Source: Altererythrobacter sp. (GTDB lineage: Bacteria > Pseudomonadota > Alphaproteobacteria > Sphingomonadales > Sphingomonadaceae). From it: 64,000 nt of DNA. The notes below the pieces were generated by a model. It was given only the letters and a program-made list of their open reading frames with translations, was not told where the DNA came from and made no database searches. Position numbers and translations under genes: made by a program. Below are positions 26,358 to 34,701 of this stretch, piece after piece (the first letter of the stretch is position 1; every line of letters starts with the position of its first letter). The stretch is taken from assembly GCA_016793865.1 (NCBI GenBank), contig JAEULJ010000001.1, forward strand, positions 434,001 through 498,000. Direction: 5' to 3'.

Positions 26358-27485
26358 ATGAAAGCCGCCAGCATCATCGATTCGCTGCCTGCGGACTATC
26401 GCGAGGGAGCCTTCATCGGGCGCGCGCTTACGCCCGACGGACCGGGCGTCATCGCCATTCGCGAAGGCAAGCTCTTCGACCTGACCGCCCGCGTGGCGAG
26501 CGTCTCGGGCGCGATCGCGCGGGGCGAGCTGGACGGCGGCGAACCGATCGGCCCGGTCGAGGACGGGCTGCCCACAGGATGGTCGCTGCTTTCCCCGATA
26601 GACCTCCAATGCGTGAAGGCGGCCGGCGTCACTTTCGCGCTCAGCGCCATCGAGCGCGTGATCGAGGAGCGCGCCCGGGGCGATGCCGCCCGCGCCTCCG
26701 CCATCCGCGCCGAGCTGGAGGACAGGGTCGGCGCCGGCATCCGTTCGGTTGTGCCCGGCACGCCGGAAGCCGCCGAGCTCAAGGCCGCGCTGATCGAGTC
26801 CGGGATGTGGTCGCAATATCTCGAGGTCGCGATCGGGCCTGACGCGGAGATATTCTCGAAATCGCCGGTTCTTTCCACCGTCGGAACCGGGGCGCAGATC
26901 GGCGTGCGATCGGATTCGCACTGGAACAATCCCGAGCCGGAGGTCGTGCTGGTCTGCGATCCGCGGGGTGCGATCGTCGGTGCGGCGCTGGGCAATGATG
27001 TCAATCTGCGCGATTTCGAGGGGCGTTCCGCGCTGCTGCTGTCCAAGGCCAAGGACAACACCGCAAGCTGCGCCATCGGCCCCTTCATTCGCCTGTTCGA
27101 TGGCGGCTTCACGCTGGACGATGTGCGCGGCGCCGAGGTCGAGCTTACCATCGAGGGGCCGGAGGGCTATCGCCTCAACGGCACAAACCGCATGGCCGAA
27201 ATCAGCCGCGATCCCGAGGAGCTGGTGCGCCAGTGCCTGAGCGAACACCATTACCCCGATGGCTTCGTGCTGTTCTGCGGCACGCTGTTCGCCCCCACGC
27301 AGGACCGCGATACGCCCGGCGCGGGATTCACGCACAAGGTCGGGGACCAGGTCACGATACGCTCGCAGCGGCTCGGCACGCTGACCAATGCCGTCACCAC
27401 CTCGCGTAATGCGCCGGCATGGTCCATGGGGATTGGCGGTTTCGTCCGCAATCTCGCCGGGCGCGGCCTGATCGACCGTATCTAG
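26358..27485 (+). CDS. xylX: 2-keto-3-deoxy-D-xylonate dehydratase, Weimberg pathway
   Basis: A 375-residue fumarylacetoacetate hydrolase-superfamily enzyme. WNNPEPEVVLVCDPRG carries the family's metal-binding region, and SKAKDNTASCAIGPFI and NRMAEISRDPEELV follow, as in Caulobacter XylX. The enzyme dehydrates 2-keto-3-deoxy-xylonate to alpha-ketoglutarate semialdehyde. I chose the ATG at 26358; the frame is open upstream but crosses the operator and the divergent gene. It is the first gene of the long operon xylX-xylA-xylB-xylC-esterase-GH5-epimerase. Confidence 0.92.
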   Translation: MKAASIIDSLPADYREGAFIGRALTPDGPGVIAIREGKLFDLTARVASVSGAIARGELDGGEPIGPVEDGLPTGWSLLSPIDLQCVKAAGVTFALSAIERVIEERARGDAARASAIRAELEDRVGAGIRSVVPGTPEAAELKAALIESGMWSQYLEVAIGPDAEIFSKSPVLSTVGTGAQIGVRSDSHWNNPEPEVVLVCDPRGAIVGAALGNDVNLRDFEGRSALLLSKAKDNTASCAIGPFIRLFDGGFTLDDVRGAEVELTIEGPEGYRLNGTNRMAEISRDPEELVRQCLSEHHYPDGFVLFCGTLFAPTQDRDTPGAGFTHKVGDQVTIRSQRLGTLTNAVTTSRNAPAWSMGIGGFVRNLAGRGLIDRI

Positions 27486-27493
27486 GAGTTTCG

Positions 27494-28933
27494 ATGACCA
27501 CCCCTACACTCGCTCACTACATCGGCGGCCGGTTCACTGGCGCCTCGGACGCGCTTGAGAGCACCAACCCTTCCGATACCGGCGAGGTGATCGCCCGCTT
27601 CCCCGATGGCGGCCAGGCCGAGGTCGGCCAGGCGGTCGCCGCGGCCAGCGAGGCGCAGGGCGCATGGGCCGCCGCATCGCCGGAAGTGCGCGCCGACCTG
27701 CTCGAGAAGGTGGCCGTGGCGCTGTTCGCGCGCTCGGCCGAGATCGGCGAGCTGCTGGCGCGCGAGGAAGGCAAGACCCGCGCCGAAGGCGTGGGTGAGA
27801 CGCTGCGCGCGGCGCGCATCTTCCGCTATTTCGGGGCCGAAGCGCTGCGACGGCATGGCTATACGCTCGAATCGACGCGCCCCGGGCTCGATGCCGCGAC
27901 CTATCGCGAACCGCTCGGCGTGATCGGCCTCATCACGCCGTGGAACTTCCCCATCGCGATCCCCGCCTGGAAGGCCGCGCCGGCGCTCGCCTTCGGCAAT
28001 ACCGTGGTACTCAAGCCCGCCAACATCACCCCGGCGATGGCCCATGCCCTGGCGGAGATAATCCATGAGGCCGGCTTCCCCGCCGGCGTCTTCAACCTCG
28101 TGCTCGGCCGTGGCAGCGTGGGCCGTGCGCTGGTCGATCACCCCGATGTCGCCGCGATCAGCTTCACCGGCTCGCAGGCAGTCGGCCAGCAGGTCGGCGA
28201 GGCGGCGATGAAGGGCGGCAAGCGCGTGCAGATGGAGATGGGCGGCAAGAATCCTCTGGTGGTGCTCAAGGACGCCGATCTCGACAAGGCGGCGGCGCTG
28301 GCGGCGGATGGCGGCTTCTTCCAGACCGGCCAGCGCTGCACCGCATCGAGCCGGGTGATCGTGGAGGACGCGGTCCATGACGCCTTCGTCGCCAGGCTGA
28401 CCGATCGCGCCAGGGCGCTCAAGGTCGGCGGCGCGCTTGCCGAGGGCACGCAGGTCGGCCCGGCATCCAGCGAGAGCCAGTTCGAGCAGAACCTCAAATA
28501 CGTCGCCATCGCCACCGACGAGGGCGGGCGCCTGGCTGCCGGTGGCGAGCGGCTCAGCCTCGACACCCCCGGCTATTACATGCAGCCCGCGATCATCGCC
28601 GACACCGCCCCGGAAATGCGGATCAACAACGAAGAGGTCTTCGGCCCCGTCGTCTCCACGGTGCGGGCGAAGGACTACGAGGAAGCGCTGGCGATCGCCA
28701 ACCGGGGCGATTTCGGCCTGTCCGCCGGTATCGTCTCCAACGACGCCGCCAAGATCCGCGATTTCCGCAAGCGCATCCGCGCCGGCATGGTGATGGTCAA
28801 TCTGCCCACCGCGGGCGTGGATTACCATGTGCCCTTCGGCGGCACGCGCTCCTCGAGCTACGGCCCGCGCGAACAGGGCTTCGCGGCGGTGGAGTTCTAC
28901 ACCCAGATCAAGACGGTTTACACGGGAGACTGA
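27494..28933 (+). CDS. xylA: Alpha-ketoglutarate semialdehyde dehydrogenase, Weimberg pathway
   Basis: A 479-residue NAD(P)-dependent aldehyde dehydrogenase with TPWNFP, FTGSQAVGQ, MEMGGKNP (general base Glu) and FFQTGQRCTASS (catalytic Cys). In the Weimberg pathway this enzyme oxidises alpha-ketoglutarate semialdehyde to alpha-ketoglutarate. Its position directly behind xylX (8-base gap) and before xylB supports this over other aldehyde dehydrogenase roles. The symbol follows Caulobacter usage and is not xylose isomerase. Confidence 0.9.
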   Translation: MTTPTLAHYIGGRFTGASDALESTNPSDTGEVIARFPDGGQAEVGQAVAAASEAQGAWAAASPEVRADLLEKVAVALFARSAEIGELLAREEGKTRAEGVGETLRAARIFRYFGAEALRRHGYTLESTRPGLDAATYREPLGVIGLITPWNFPIAIPAWKAAPALAFGNTVVLKPANITPAMAHALAEIIHEAGFPAGVFNLVLGRGSVGRALVDHPDVAAISFTGSQAVGQQVGEAAMKGGKRVQMEMGGKNPLVVLKDADLDKAAALAADGGFFQTGQRCTASSRVIVEDAVHDAFVARLTDRARALKVGGALAEGTQVGPASSESQFEQNLKYVAIATDEGGRLAAGGERLSLDTPGYYMQPAIIADTAPEMRINNEEVFGPVVSTVRAKDYEEALAIANRGDFGLSAGIVSNDAAKIRDFRKRIRAGMVMVNLPTAGVDYHVPFGGTRSSSYGPREQGFAAVEFYTQIKTVYTGD

Positions 28934-28938
28934 GCCAG

Positions 28939-29724
28939 GTGGCTGAGCGGAATGCAGACAAGACGGTCCACACGGCGGCATATCCCAGCCTGGCGGGCAA
29001 GCGCGTGATTGTGAGCGGTGGCGGATCGGGCATCGGCGAAGGCATCGTCGAGGGTTTCGCCGCGCAGGGTGCCGCGGTGGCCTTCGTCGATGTCGCGGCC
29101 GGCCAGGGCGAAGCGCTGGTCGAGCGGCTCGCGCGGACGGAGATCGCGCCGATCTTCATCCAGTGCGACATCACCGACGTCGCGGATTACGGCGCCAAGA
29201 TCGAGAAGATCATTGCCCGGCTGGGCGGCTGCGACGTGCTCATCAACAACGCCGCCAACGACGACCGTCACCGGGTCGCCGACGTCACCCCCGCCTATTG
29301 GGATGACCGGATGGCGGTGAATCTCAAGCATCAGTTCTTCGCCGCCAAGGCAGTGGTCCCGGCCATGACCGAGGCTGGCGGGGGCAGCATCGTCAACCTG
29401 GGCTCGATCAGCTGGCACCTGGGCCTGCCCGAACTGACGATCTACCAGACCGCCAAGGCCGCGATCGAGGGGCTGACCCGCAGCCTGGCGCGCGAGCTGG
29501 GGCGGGCCAACATCCGCGTCAACACGATCGTACCCGGCAATGTCCAGACCCCGCGCCAGCAGCAGTGGTACACGCCGGAGGGCGAGGCGGAGATCGTGGC
29601 CGCGCAATGCCTGGACGGGCGCATCCAGCCCGTGGACATCGCGGCGATGGCGCTGTTCCTGGCGAGCGACGATGCGCGTTATTGCACGGCACACAACTAT
29701 TGGGTGGATGCAGGATGGCGGTGA
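28939..29724 (+). CDS. xylB: D-xylose 1-dehydrogenase (short-chain dehydrogenase)
   Basis: A 261-residue short-chain dehydrogenase with SGGGSGIG at residues 26-33. It also has NNAANDDRH, GSISWHLGLPELTIYQTAK containing the catalytic Ser-Tyr-Lys, and RQQQWYTPEGEAEIV. The last phrases are nearly those of Caulobacter xylose dehydrogenase as I remember it. It oxidises xylose to xylonolactone with NAD+. The start is GTG at 28939, five bases after the xylA stop. It overlaps the next gene by 10 bases. Confidence 0.93.
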   Translation: MAERNADKTVHTAAYPSLAGKRVIVSGGGSGIGEGIVEGFAAQGAAVAFVDVAAGQGEALVERLARTEIAPIFIQCDITDVADYGAKIEKIIARLGGCDVLINNAANDDRHRVADVTPAYWDDRMAVNLKHQFFAAKAVVPAMTEAGGGSIVNLGSISWHLGLPELTIYQTAKAAIEGLTRSLARELGRANIRVNTIVPGNVQTPRQQQWYTPEGEAEIVAAQCLDGRIQPVDIAAMALFLASDDARYCTAHNYWVDAGWR

Positions 29725-30587
29725 AGGAGATTCTGGCGGCCGAGGCTCAGCTCGGCGAAGGCGTGCTGTGGGATGCAGAGCGCCGCGTCCTGTGGTTCGT
29801 GGACATCAAGCGCAAGCGGCTGTGGCATCTGGACCCGGCGACCGGCAGCAACTCCTTTGCTGAGGCGCCCGAGCAGATCGGCTGGGCGGTGCCGGCGGAA
29901 GGCGGGCTGCTGCTGTGCGGGCTGAAGGACGGCCTCCATACCTTCGATCCCGAGAGCCGGCTTTTCGAGAAGCTGAGCGCGGTGCCGGGAGAGCCCGCCG
30001 CCAACCGCCTCAACGATGCCTGCACCGATCCCTGGGGCCGGGTGTGGTTCGGATCGATGGACGATGGCGAGCAGGACAGGACCGGCCACTTCTATGTCTT
30101 CGATCGGGGGAATATCCGCCCCGCCGGCCCTTCCGGCATCGGCATCACCAACGGGCCCGCGGTCAACGCCGCGGGAACACGCATCTACTTCACCGACAGC
30201 GGCAGCCAGAAGATCTTCGTCGCGGAACTGACCCGCGAAGGTGTGGGCGAGGCGCGGCTGTTCGTGGATACCGCGCTGCATTTCCCCAAGGCCTATCCCG
30301 ACGGGCCGGTGGTCGATGCCGAGGGCCATCTATGGAGCGCCTTCTACTCCGGCGCCTGCGTTGCGCGCTTCTCGCCCGAGGGGGAACTGGTGGACCGAAT
30401 CGCCATCCCCGCGCGCGACGTGACCAAGATGGCATTCGGAGGGCCGGATTTCGCCACCGCCTATGTCACCAGCGCCACCAAGAACATGGAGGCCGCCGAC
30501 ATGGCTACGTTCCCGCAGGCGGGCAGCCTGTTCGCCTTCGACGCGCCGGTGAAGGGATTCGCGCAGGCACGGGCCAAGCTTTCTTGA
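29715..30587 (+). CDS. xylC: Xylonolactonase (SMP-30/gluconolactonase family)
   Basis: A 290-residue SMP-30-type beta-propeller lactonase with QLGEGVLWDAERRVLWFVD, NRLNDACTDPWGRVWFG and AYPDGPVVDAEGHLWSAF, the metal-site blades. It hydrolyses xylono-lactone to xylonate, the second Weimberg step. The ATG at 29715 lies inside the end of xylB. The gene ends with TGA at 30585-30587, which overlaps the TTG start of the next gene. Confidence 0.92.
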   Translation: MAVKEILAAEAQLGEGVLWDAERRVLWFVDIKRKRLWHLDPATGSNSFAEAPEQIGWAVPAEGGLLLCGLKDGLHTFDPESRLFEKLSAVPGEPAANRLNDACTDPWGRVWFGSMDDGEQDRTGHFYVFDRGNIRPAGPSGIGITNGPAVNAAGTRIYFTDSGSQKIFVAELTREGVGEARLFVDTALHFPKAYPDGPVVDAEGHLWSAFYSGACVARFSPEGELVDRIAIPARDVTKMAFGGPDFATAYVTSATKNMEAADMATFPQAGSLFAFDAPVKGFAQARAKLS

Positions 30588-32494
30588 AAGCGCTTCTTGC
30601 CGTCGCGGCCCTGCCCGTCGTGCTCGCCGCACCGGCCTCCGCCGCCCCCGCGCTCGATGCGGGCTATGGCGCGCATATGGTTCTCCAGCGCGACGTGCCG
30701 ATCGTCATCGCGGGCACCGCGCAACCGGGCGTCGCCGTCGCCGCCGAGCTGGGCGGGGCCAGGGCCACCGCCATGGCGGACCGGGCAGGCCGCTTCGTGG
30801 TCACCTTCCCCGCTCGCCCGGCGAATGCCGCCGGGCAGACGCTCACCCTCACCGATTCAAGCGGGTCGGCGAGCTGGGGCGACGTGCTGATCGGCGACGT
30901 CTGGCTGTGCTCCGGCCAGTCGAACATGGAGCTATCCGTCGCGCGCGCGCTCAACACCTGGAACGAGCTGCGGCTATCAACCGACGACGGCGTGCGTCTG
31001 GCGATGGTGGAGAAGACAACCGCCGCGATCCCGCAGGCCGGCTTCGGCAAGCCGATGAGCTGGGCCGCCGCCGCCCCGGCGACGGTGGAGCCGTTCTCCG
31101 CTGCCTGCTGGTTCATGGCCCGGCAGCTCCGCAAGGATCGCCCCGCTGTGCCGATCGGCCTCATTCATTCGAACTGGGGCGGCAGCGCGGCGCGCGCCTG
31201 GCTCGATCCCACGGGCGTGAAGGCGCTGTTCGGCCAGGCGGCGCTGGACCAGCTCCAGCTCTATCAGCGCGATCCGATGGCGGCGGCGCGATCCTTCGCG
31301 CCGCAATGGTACGACTGGTGGCGCGCCAGCGACAAGGGCCGGGAGCCGTGGAAGCAGCCCGGCACGCTCGACTGGAAGCCGGTGCCAGCGATCACCTTCT
31401 GGAACAACTGGAGGGGCACAGGCCTCGACACCGACCCCACCGCCAACGTCTGGCTGCGCCGCGATTTCGACCTGACCGCCGAGCAGGCCCGCGCCGGCGG
31501 TACGCTGTCGGTAGGCGCGCTCGACGATCTGGACCTCACCTGGGTCAATGGCGAACCGGTCGGATACACCTTCGGCTGGGGTGTGGAGCGCCATTACCGC
31601 GTGCCCGCCGCCTTCCTGAAGCCCGGCCGCAATTCCGTGCTGATCGCTGTCAACAATATGTGGGACACCGGCGGCTTCTTCTCCGGGCCCGACAGCCTGT
31701 GGTTCGAGCCCGCGGGGGGCGGCGCGAAGCTGCCGCTGGGCGCGGGCTGGGAGTATTCGGTGAGCGCCGTGGAAAGCGTGCCGCCGCGCGCGCCCTGGGA
31801 TGCCAACGCCGGCCTGGGGGTGATGGCCAATGCCATGATCGCGCCGCTCGGGCCGATGCGGCTTGCCGGCGTCGCCTGGTATCAGGGCGAGAGCGACGTG
31901 GGCCAGCCCGACTATGACGCCAAGCTGGCGGCGCTGTTCGCCGGCTGGCGGCGGCAGTTCGGTGCGCAGGCGCGGATGCTGGTGGTGCAGCTCGCCGACT
32001 ATGGCGCGCGCACCGACAAGCCGGGCGCCAGCGGATGGGGGCAGCTGCGGCAGGACCAGATCGACGGGGTGAAGGCGGACGGAAAGGCCGCGCTCGTCAC
32101 CGCGATCGACATCGGGGAGCCGACCGACATCCACCCCGCCAACAAGAACGACCTGGGCAAGCGGCTGGCGATGGCCGCGCAGGGACGGGCGATGCCGATG
32201 CCGGCGTCCGCGAGGCTGGCGGGCGATACGCTGACCGTCACCTTCACCGGCGTGGAAGGGGGGCTGCGCGCGCAGGGCGGCCCCTATGCGCTGGGGGTGG
32301 AAATCTGCGGCGATACGCAGGATACCTGCCGCTGGGCGCTGCCTACGCTGGAAGGCGCTCGGATGATGGTGGCGGTAAGGGATGGCCTGCCGGTGACCCG
32401 CGTGCGCCACGCCTGGGCCGATGCGCCGGTGGTCAACCTCTATGATGCGCGCGGCCTGCCGGTGCCGGGGTTCGAACTGGCGGTAGGGCGATGA
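30584..32494 (+). CDS. Secreted sialate O-acetylesterase-type (SGNH) acetylesterase
   Basis: A 636-residue protein. The start I propose is TTG at 30584, which overlaps the xylC stop (TTGA) and gives a clean signal peptide (MKALLAVAALPVVLAAPASA). The SGNH hydrolase blocks are WLCSGQSNMEL (nucleophile Ser), AWYQGESDVGQ and DIHPANKNDLG (Asp and His). A jelly-roll-like insertion (about residues 260-390) sits between the first and second blocks, as in the CE20-type xyloglucan acetylesterases. It probably removes acetyl groups from hemicellulose oligosaccharides. It sits in the xyl operon and overlaps the next gene by 4 bases. Confidence 0.85.
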   Translation: MKALLAVAALPVVLAAPASAAPALDAGYGAHMVLQRDVPIVIAGTAQPGVAVAAELGGARATAMADRAGRFVVTFPARPANAAGQTLTLTDSSGSASWGDVLIGDVWLCSGQSNMELSVARALNTWNELRLSTDDGVRLAMVEKTTAAIPQAGFGKPMSWAAAAPATVEPFSAACWFMARQLRKDRPAVPIGLIHSNWGGSAARAWLDPTGVKALFGQAALDQLQLYQRDPMAAARSFAPQWYDWWRASDKGREPWKQPGTLDWKPVPAITFWNNWRGTGLDTDPTANVWLRRDFDLTAEQARAGGTLSVGALDDLDLTWVNGEPVGYTFGWGVERHYRVPAAFLKPGRNSVLIAVNNMWDTGGFFSGPDSLWFEPAGGGAKLPLGAGWEYSVSAVESVPPRAPWDANAGLGVMANAMIAPLGPMRLAGVAWYQGESDVGQPDYDAKLAALFAGWRRQFGAQARMLVVQLADYGARTDKPGASGWGQLRQDQIDGVKADGKAALVTAIDIGEPTDIHPANKNDLGKRLAMAAQGRAMPMPASARLAGDTLTVTFTGVEGGLRAQGGPYALGVEICGDTQDTCRWALPTLEGARMMVAVRDGLPVTRVRHAWADAPVVNLYDARGLPVPGFELAVGR

Positions 32495-33855
32495 TCGACC
32501 GCCGCGCCGCGATCGCTGGCGCGGCCGCTGCCGGTGCCGCGGCGCTGGCCGCCTGCGCCACGCCCGGCACGATGCCAGCGGTGGATCGCTTCGTGCGCCG
32601 CGCCGGCACCGGCTTCCTGCGCGGCGGCAAGCCCTATCGCGTGGTCGGCGCCAACGCCTGGTATGCAGCCTGGCTGGGGGCCGACGCGCCCTACGGCAAC
32701 CGGGCGCGGCTTGTCCGCGAGCTGGACCGCCTGGCGGCGCTGGGGGTCGATAATCTCAGGATCATGGCCGCCGGCGAGGAGGGGCCGCTTCGCAACTCGA
32801 TCAAGCCCGGCTTCACCCGCCAGGACGGCTCGCGTAATGCGGAGCTGTTCGCCGGGCTCGACTTCGCGATGGCCGAGATCGCCAGGCGCGGCATGACCGC
32901 CGTGCTGGTGCTGTCCAACTTCTGGGAATGGTCGGGCGGGTTGCAGACGCTGCTGTGGCGATCGCGCGGGCGCTACATGGACATGGGCGATCCCGCTCAT
33001 CCCTGGCCGGCCTTCGCCGATTCCACCGCCGAGTTCTATGCCGATGCCGGCGCCAGGGCGCTCTACGCCGAGCATCTCGAGCGGCTGCTCGCGCGCATCA
33101 ATACGATCACCGGCACGCCCTATGCCCGCGATCCGGCGGTGTTCGCCTGGCAGCTCGCCAACGAGCCGCGACCGGGCGGCAGCGATGCCGCCATCGCCCG
33201 CAACGCCCCGGCCTATTACGACTGGATCGACACCAGCGCCGCCAGGCTGCGCGCCCTCGCCCCCGATCACCTGGTCAGCCTGGGGCAGGAGGGAACGCAC
33301 GCGGCCAACGGGCAGGAGCCGGTGGTGCTGCGCGCCCATGCGAACATCGACTATCTCACCGCGCATATCTGGCCACTGGTGTGGGGCTGGGCGAAGGGGA
33401 ACGATCTGGCCGGCACCTGGGCCAATGTGGAAACCCGCACCCGCGCCTATGTTACCATGCACGAGCGACTGGCGCGTGAACTGGGCAAGCCGCTGGTAAT
33501 CGAGGAGTTCGGCTTCCCCCGCGATGGCGAGGCCCATGCTCCCGGCGCGACCACCGAATGGCGGCGGCGCTTCTATCGCCTGATCCACGAGGCGGTGGAA
33601 GACAGCTGGCGTAGCGGCGGGCCGGTGGCCGGCAGCGCGTTCTGGGCATGGAACGGCGAGGCGCGCGCCGCCCACCCCGATGCCCGCTTCCGCAAAGGCG
33701 ACAATGCCGGAGGCGGAGCCTATATGGGCGACCCTCCGCACGAACCGCAGGGCTGGTTCGGCATCTTCGACAGCGATGCGGCGATGCTGGATGACATCCG
33801 CGCCCATGCGGCGCGGCGCTGCCTCGGCCTGTCGGCGACGGCCTGCAGGCCATGA
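32491..33855 (+). CDS. GH5 beta-mannanase-like glycoside hydrolase, lipoprotein
   Basis: A 454-residue protein. MIDRRAAIAGAAAAGAAALAAC is a twin-arginine-like signal with a lipobox ending at Cys22. The TIM barrel resembles the GH5 subfamily 7 beta-mannanases: KPYRVVGANAWYAAWL, acid/base Glu225 in WQLANEPRPGG and nucleophile Glu339 in LVIEEFGFPRDG. The typical substrate is beta-1,4-mannan, though members act on other glucans. The start ATG overlaps the acetylesterase stop (ATGA), and its own stop overlaps the epimerase start the same way. Confidence 0.85.
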   Translation: MIDRRAAIAGAAAAGAAALAACATPGTMPAVDRFVRRAGTGFLRGGKPYRVVGANAWYAAWLGADAPYGNRARLVRELDRLAALGVDNLRIMAAGEEGPLRNSIKPGFTRQDGSRNAELFAGLDFAMAEIARRGMTAVLVLSNFWEWSGGLQTLLWRSRGRYMDMGDPAHPWPAFADSTAEFYADAGARALYAEHLERLLARINTITGTPYARDPAVFAWQLANEPRPGGSDAAIARNAPAYYDWIDTSAARLRALAPDHLVSLGQEGTHAANGQEPVVLRAHANIDYLTAHIWPLVWGWAKGNDLAGTWANVETRTRAYVTMHERLARELGKPLVIEEFGFPRDGEAHAPGATTEWRRRFYRLIHEAVEDSWRSGGPVAGSAFWAWNGEARAAHPDARFRKGDNAGGGAYMGDPPHEPQGWFGIFDSDAAMLDDIRAHAARRCLGLSATACRP

Positions 33856-34700
33856 TCGAGCTGGCCGCCGGCGATTGGCACGCAAGGCTGCGCCCGGAGA
33901 TCGGCGGCGCGATCGCCGCGCTCGAGCATGGCGGCGTGCCCGTGCTGCGGCCCATGGCCGGCAATGCCGGCGGCCCGCTGGAGGCCGCCTGTTTCCCCAT
34001 GGTGCCGTTCTGCAACCGTATCGCGGGGGGCACCTTCCGCTGGGGCGATCGCGCCGTCACCATCGCGCCGAACACGGCCGGTCAGCGCTACCCGTTGCAC
34101 GGGTTCGGCTGGCTGGCGCCCTGGCGCGTGGTTCGCAGCTCTCCCGACAGCGCATTGCTCGAGCATGTCCATGACGGCAGGGGAGAGTGGCCCTGGCCCT
34201 ATGTCGCGCACCAGCATGTCGCGCTCGACCCGGCCGGCTGCACGGTTCGGCTGATAGCGATGAACAGCGCCGCCGAGCCCGAGCCCATGGGCCTCGGCCT
34301 GCATCCCTGTTTCCGACGGTCGCCCGAAACGGTGGTGACGCTTGCGGCCGAGGCCATGCTCGGCATCGACGCCGAGTTCCTGCCCGACGGCGCGCAGCAC
34401 GCCGCGGATGCGCTCGCGCCGTGGAGCGCCGGCGCGGCCCTACCGCCGGCCCTGGTCGACCATTGTTTCACCGGCTGGAGCGGCATGGCGACCATCGCCG
34501 ACGCGCGCGGCGCCATCACCCTGCGCGGCTTCGGTGCGCCGCATTGCCACATCTATGCTCCGCCGGAGGGCGAAGCGCTGTGCGTCGAGCCCGTCAATCA
34601 TGTTCCCGACGCCCTCAACCGCGCCCCGCAGGAGATGACGGTGCTGCCGCCCGGCTGCGCCGCGGGGATCGCGATGCGGATCGAGGCTTCGACACGATAG
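33852..34700 (+). CDS. Aldose 1-epimerase family protein
   Basis: A 282-residue galactose-mutarotase-like protein with FPMVPFCNRIAGG, HGFGWLAPW (active-site His), LGLHPCFRR and EPVNHVPDALN (Glu). It would equilibrate the anomers of released sugars such as xylose, feeding XylB with the right form. No signal peptide, so cytoplasmic. It is the last gene of the long xyl operon and ends one base before the end of the convergent xylD. Confidence 0.88.
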   Translation: MIELAAGDWHARLRPEIGGAIAALEHGGVPVLRPMAGNAGGPLEAACFPMVPFCNRIAGGTFRWGDRAVTIAPNTAGQRYPLHGFGWLAPWRVVRSSPDSALLEHVHDGRGEWPWPYVAHQHVALDPAGCTVRLIAMNSAAEPEPMGLGLHPCFRRSPETVVTLAAEAMLGIDAEFLPDGAQHAADALAPWSAGAALPPALVDHCFTGWSGMATIADARGAITLRGFGAPHCHIYAPPEGEALCVEPVNHVPDALNRAPQEMTVLPPGCAAGIAMRIEASTR

Positions 34701-34701
34701 G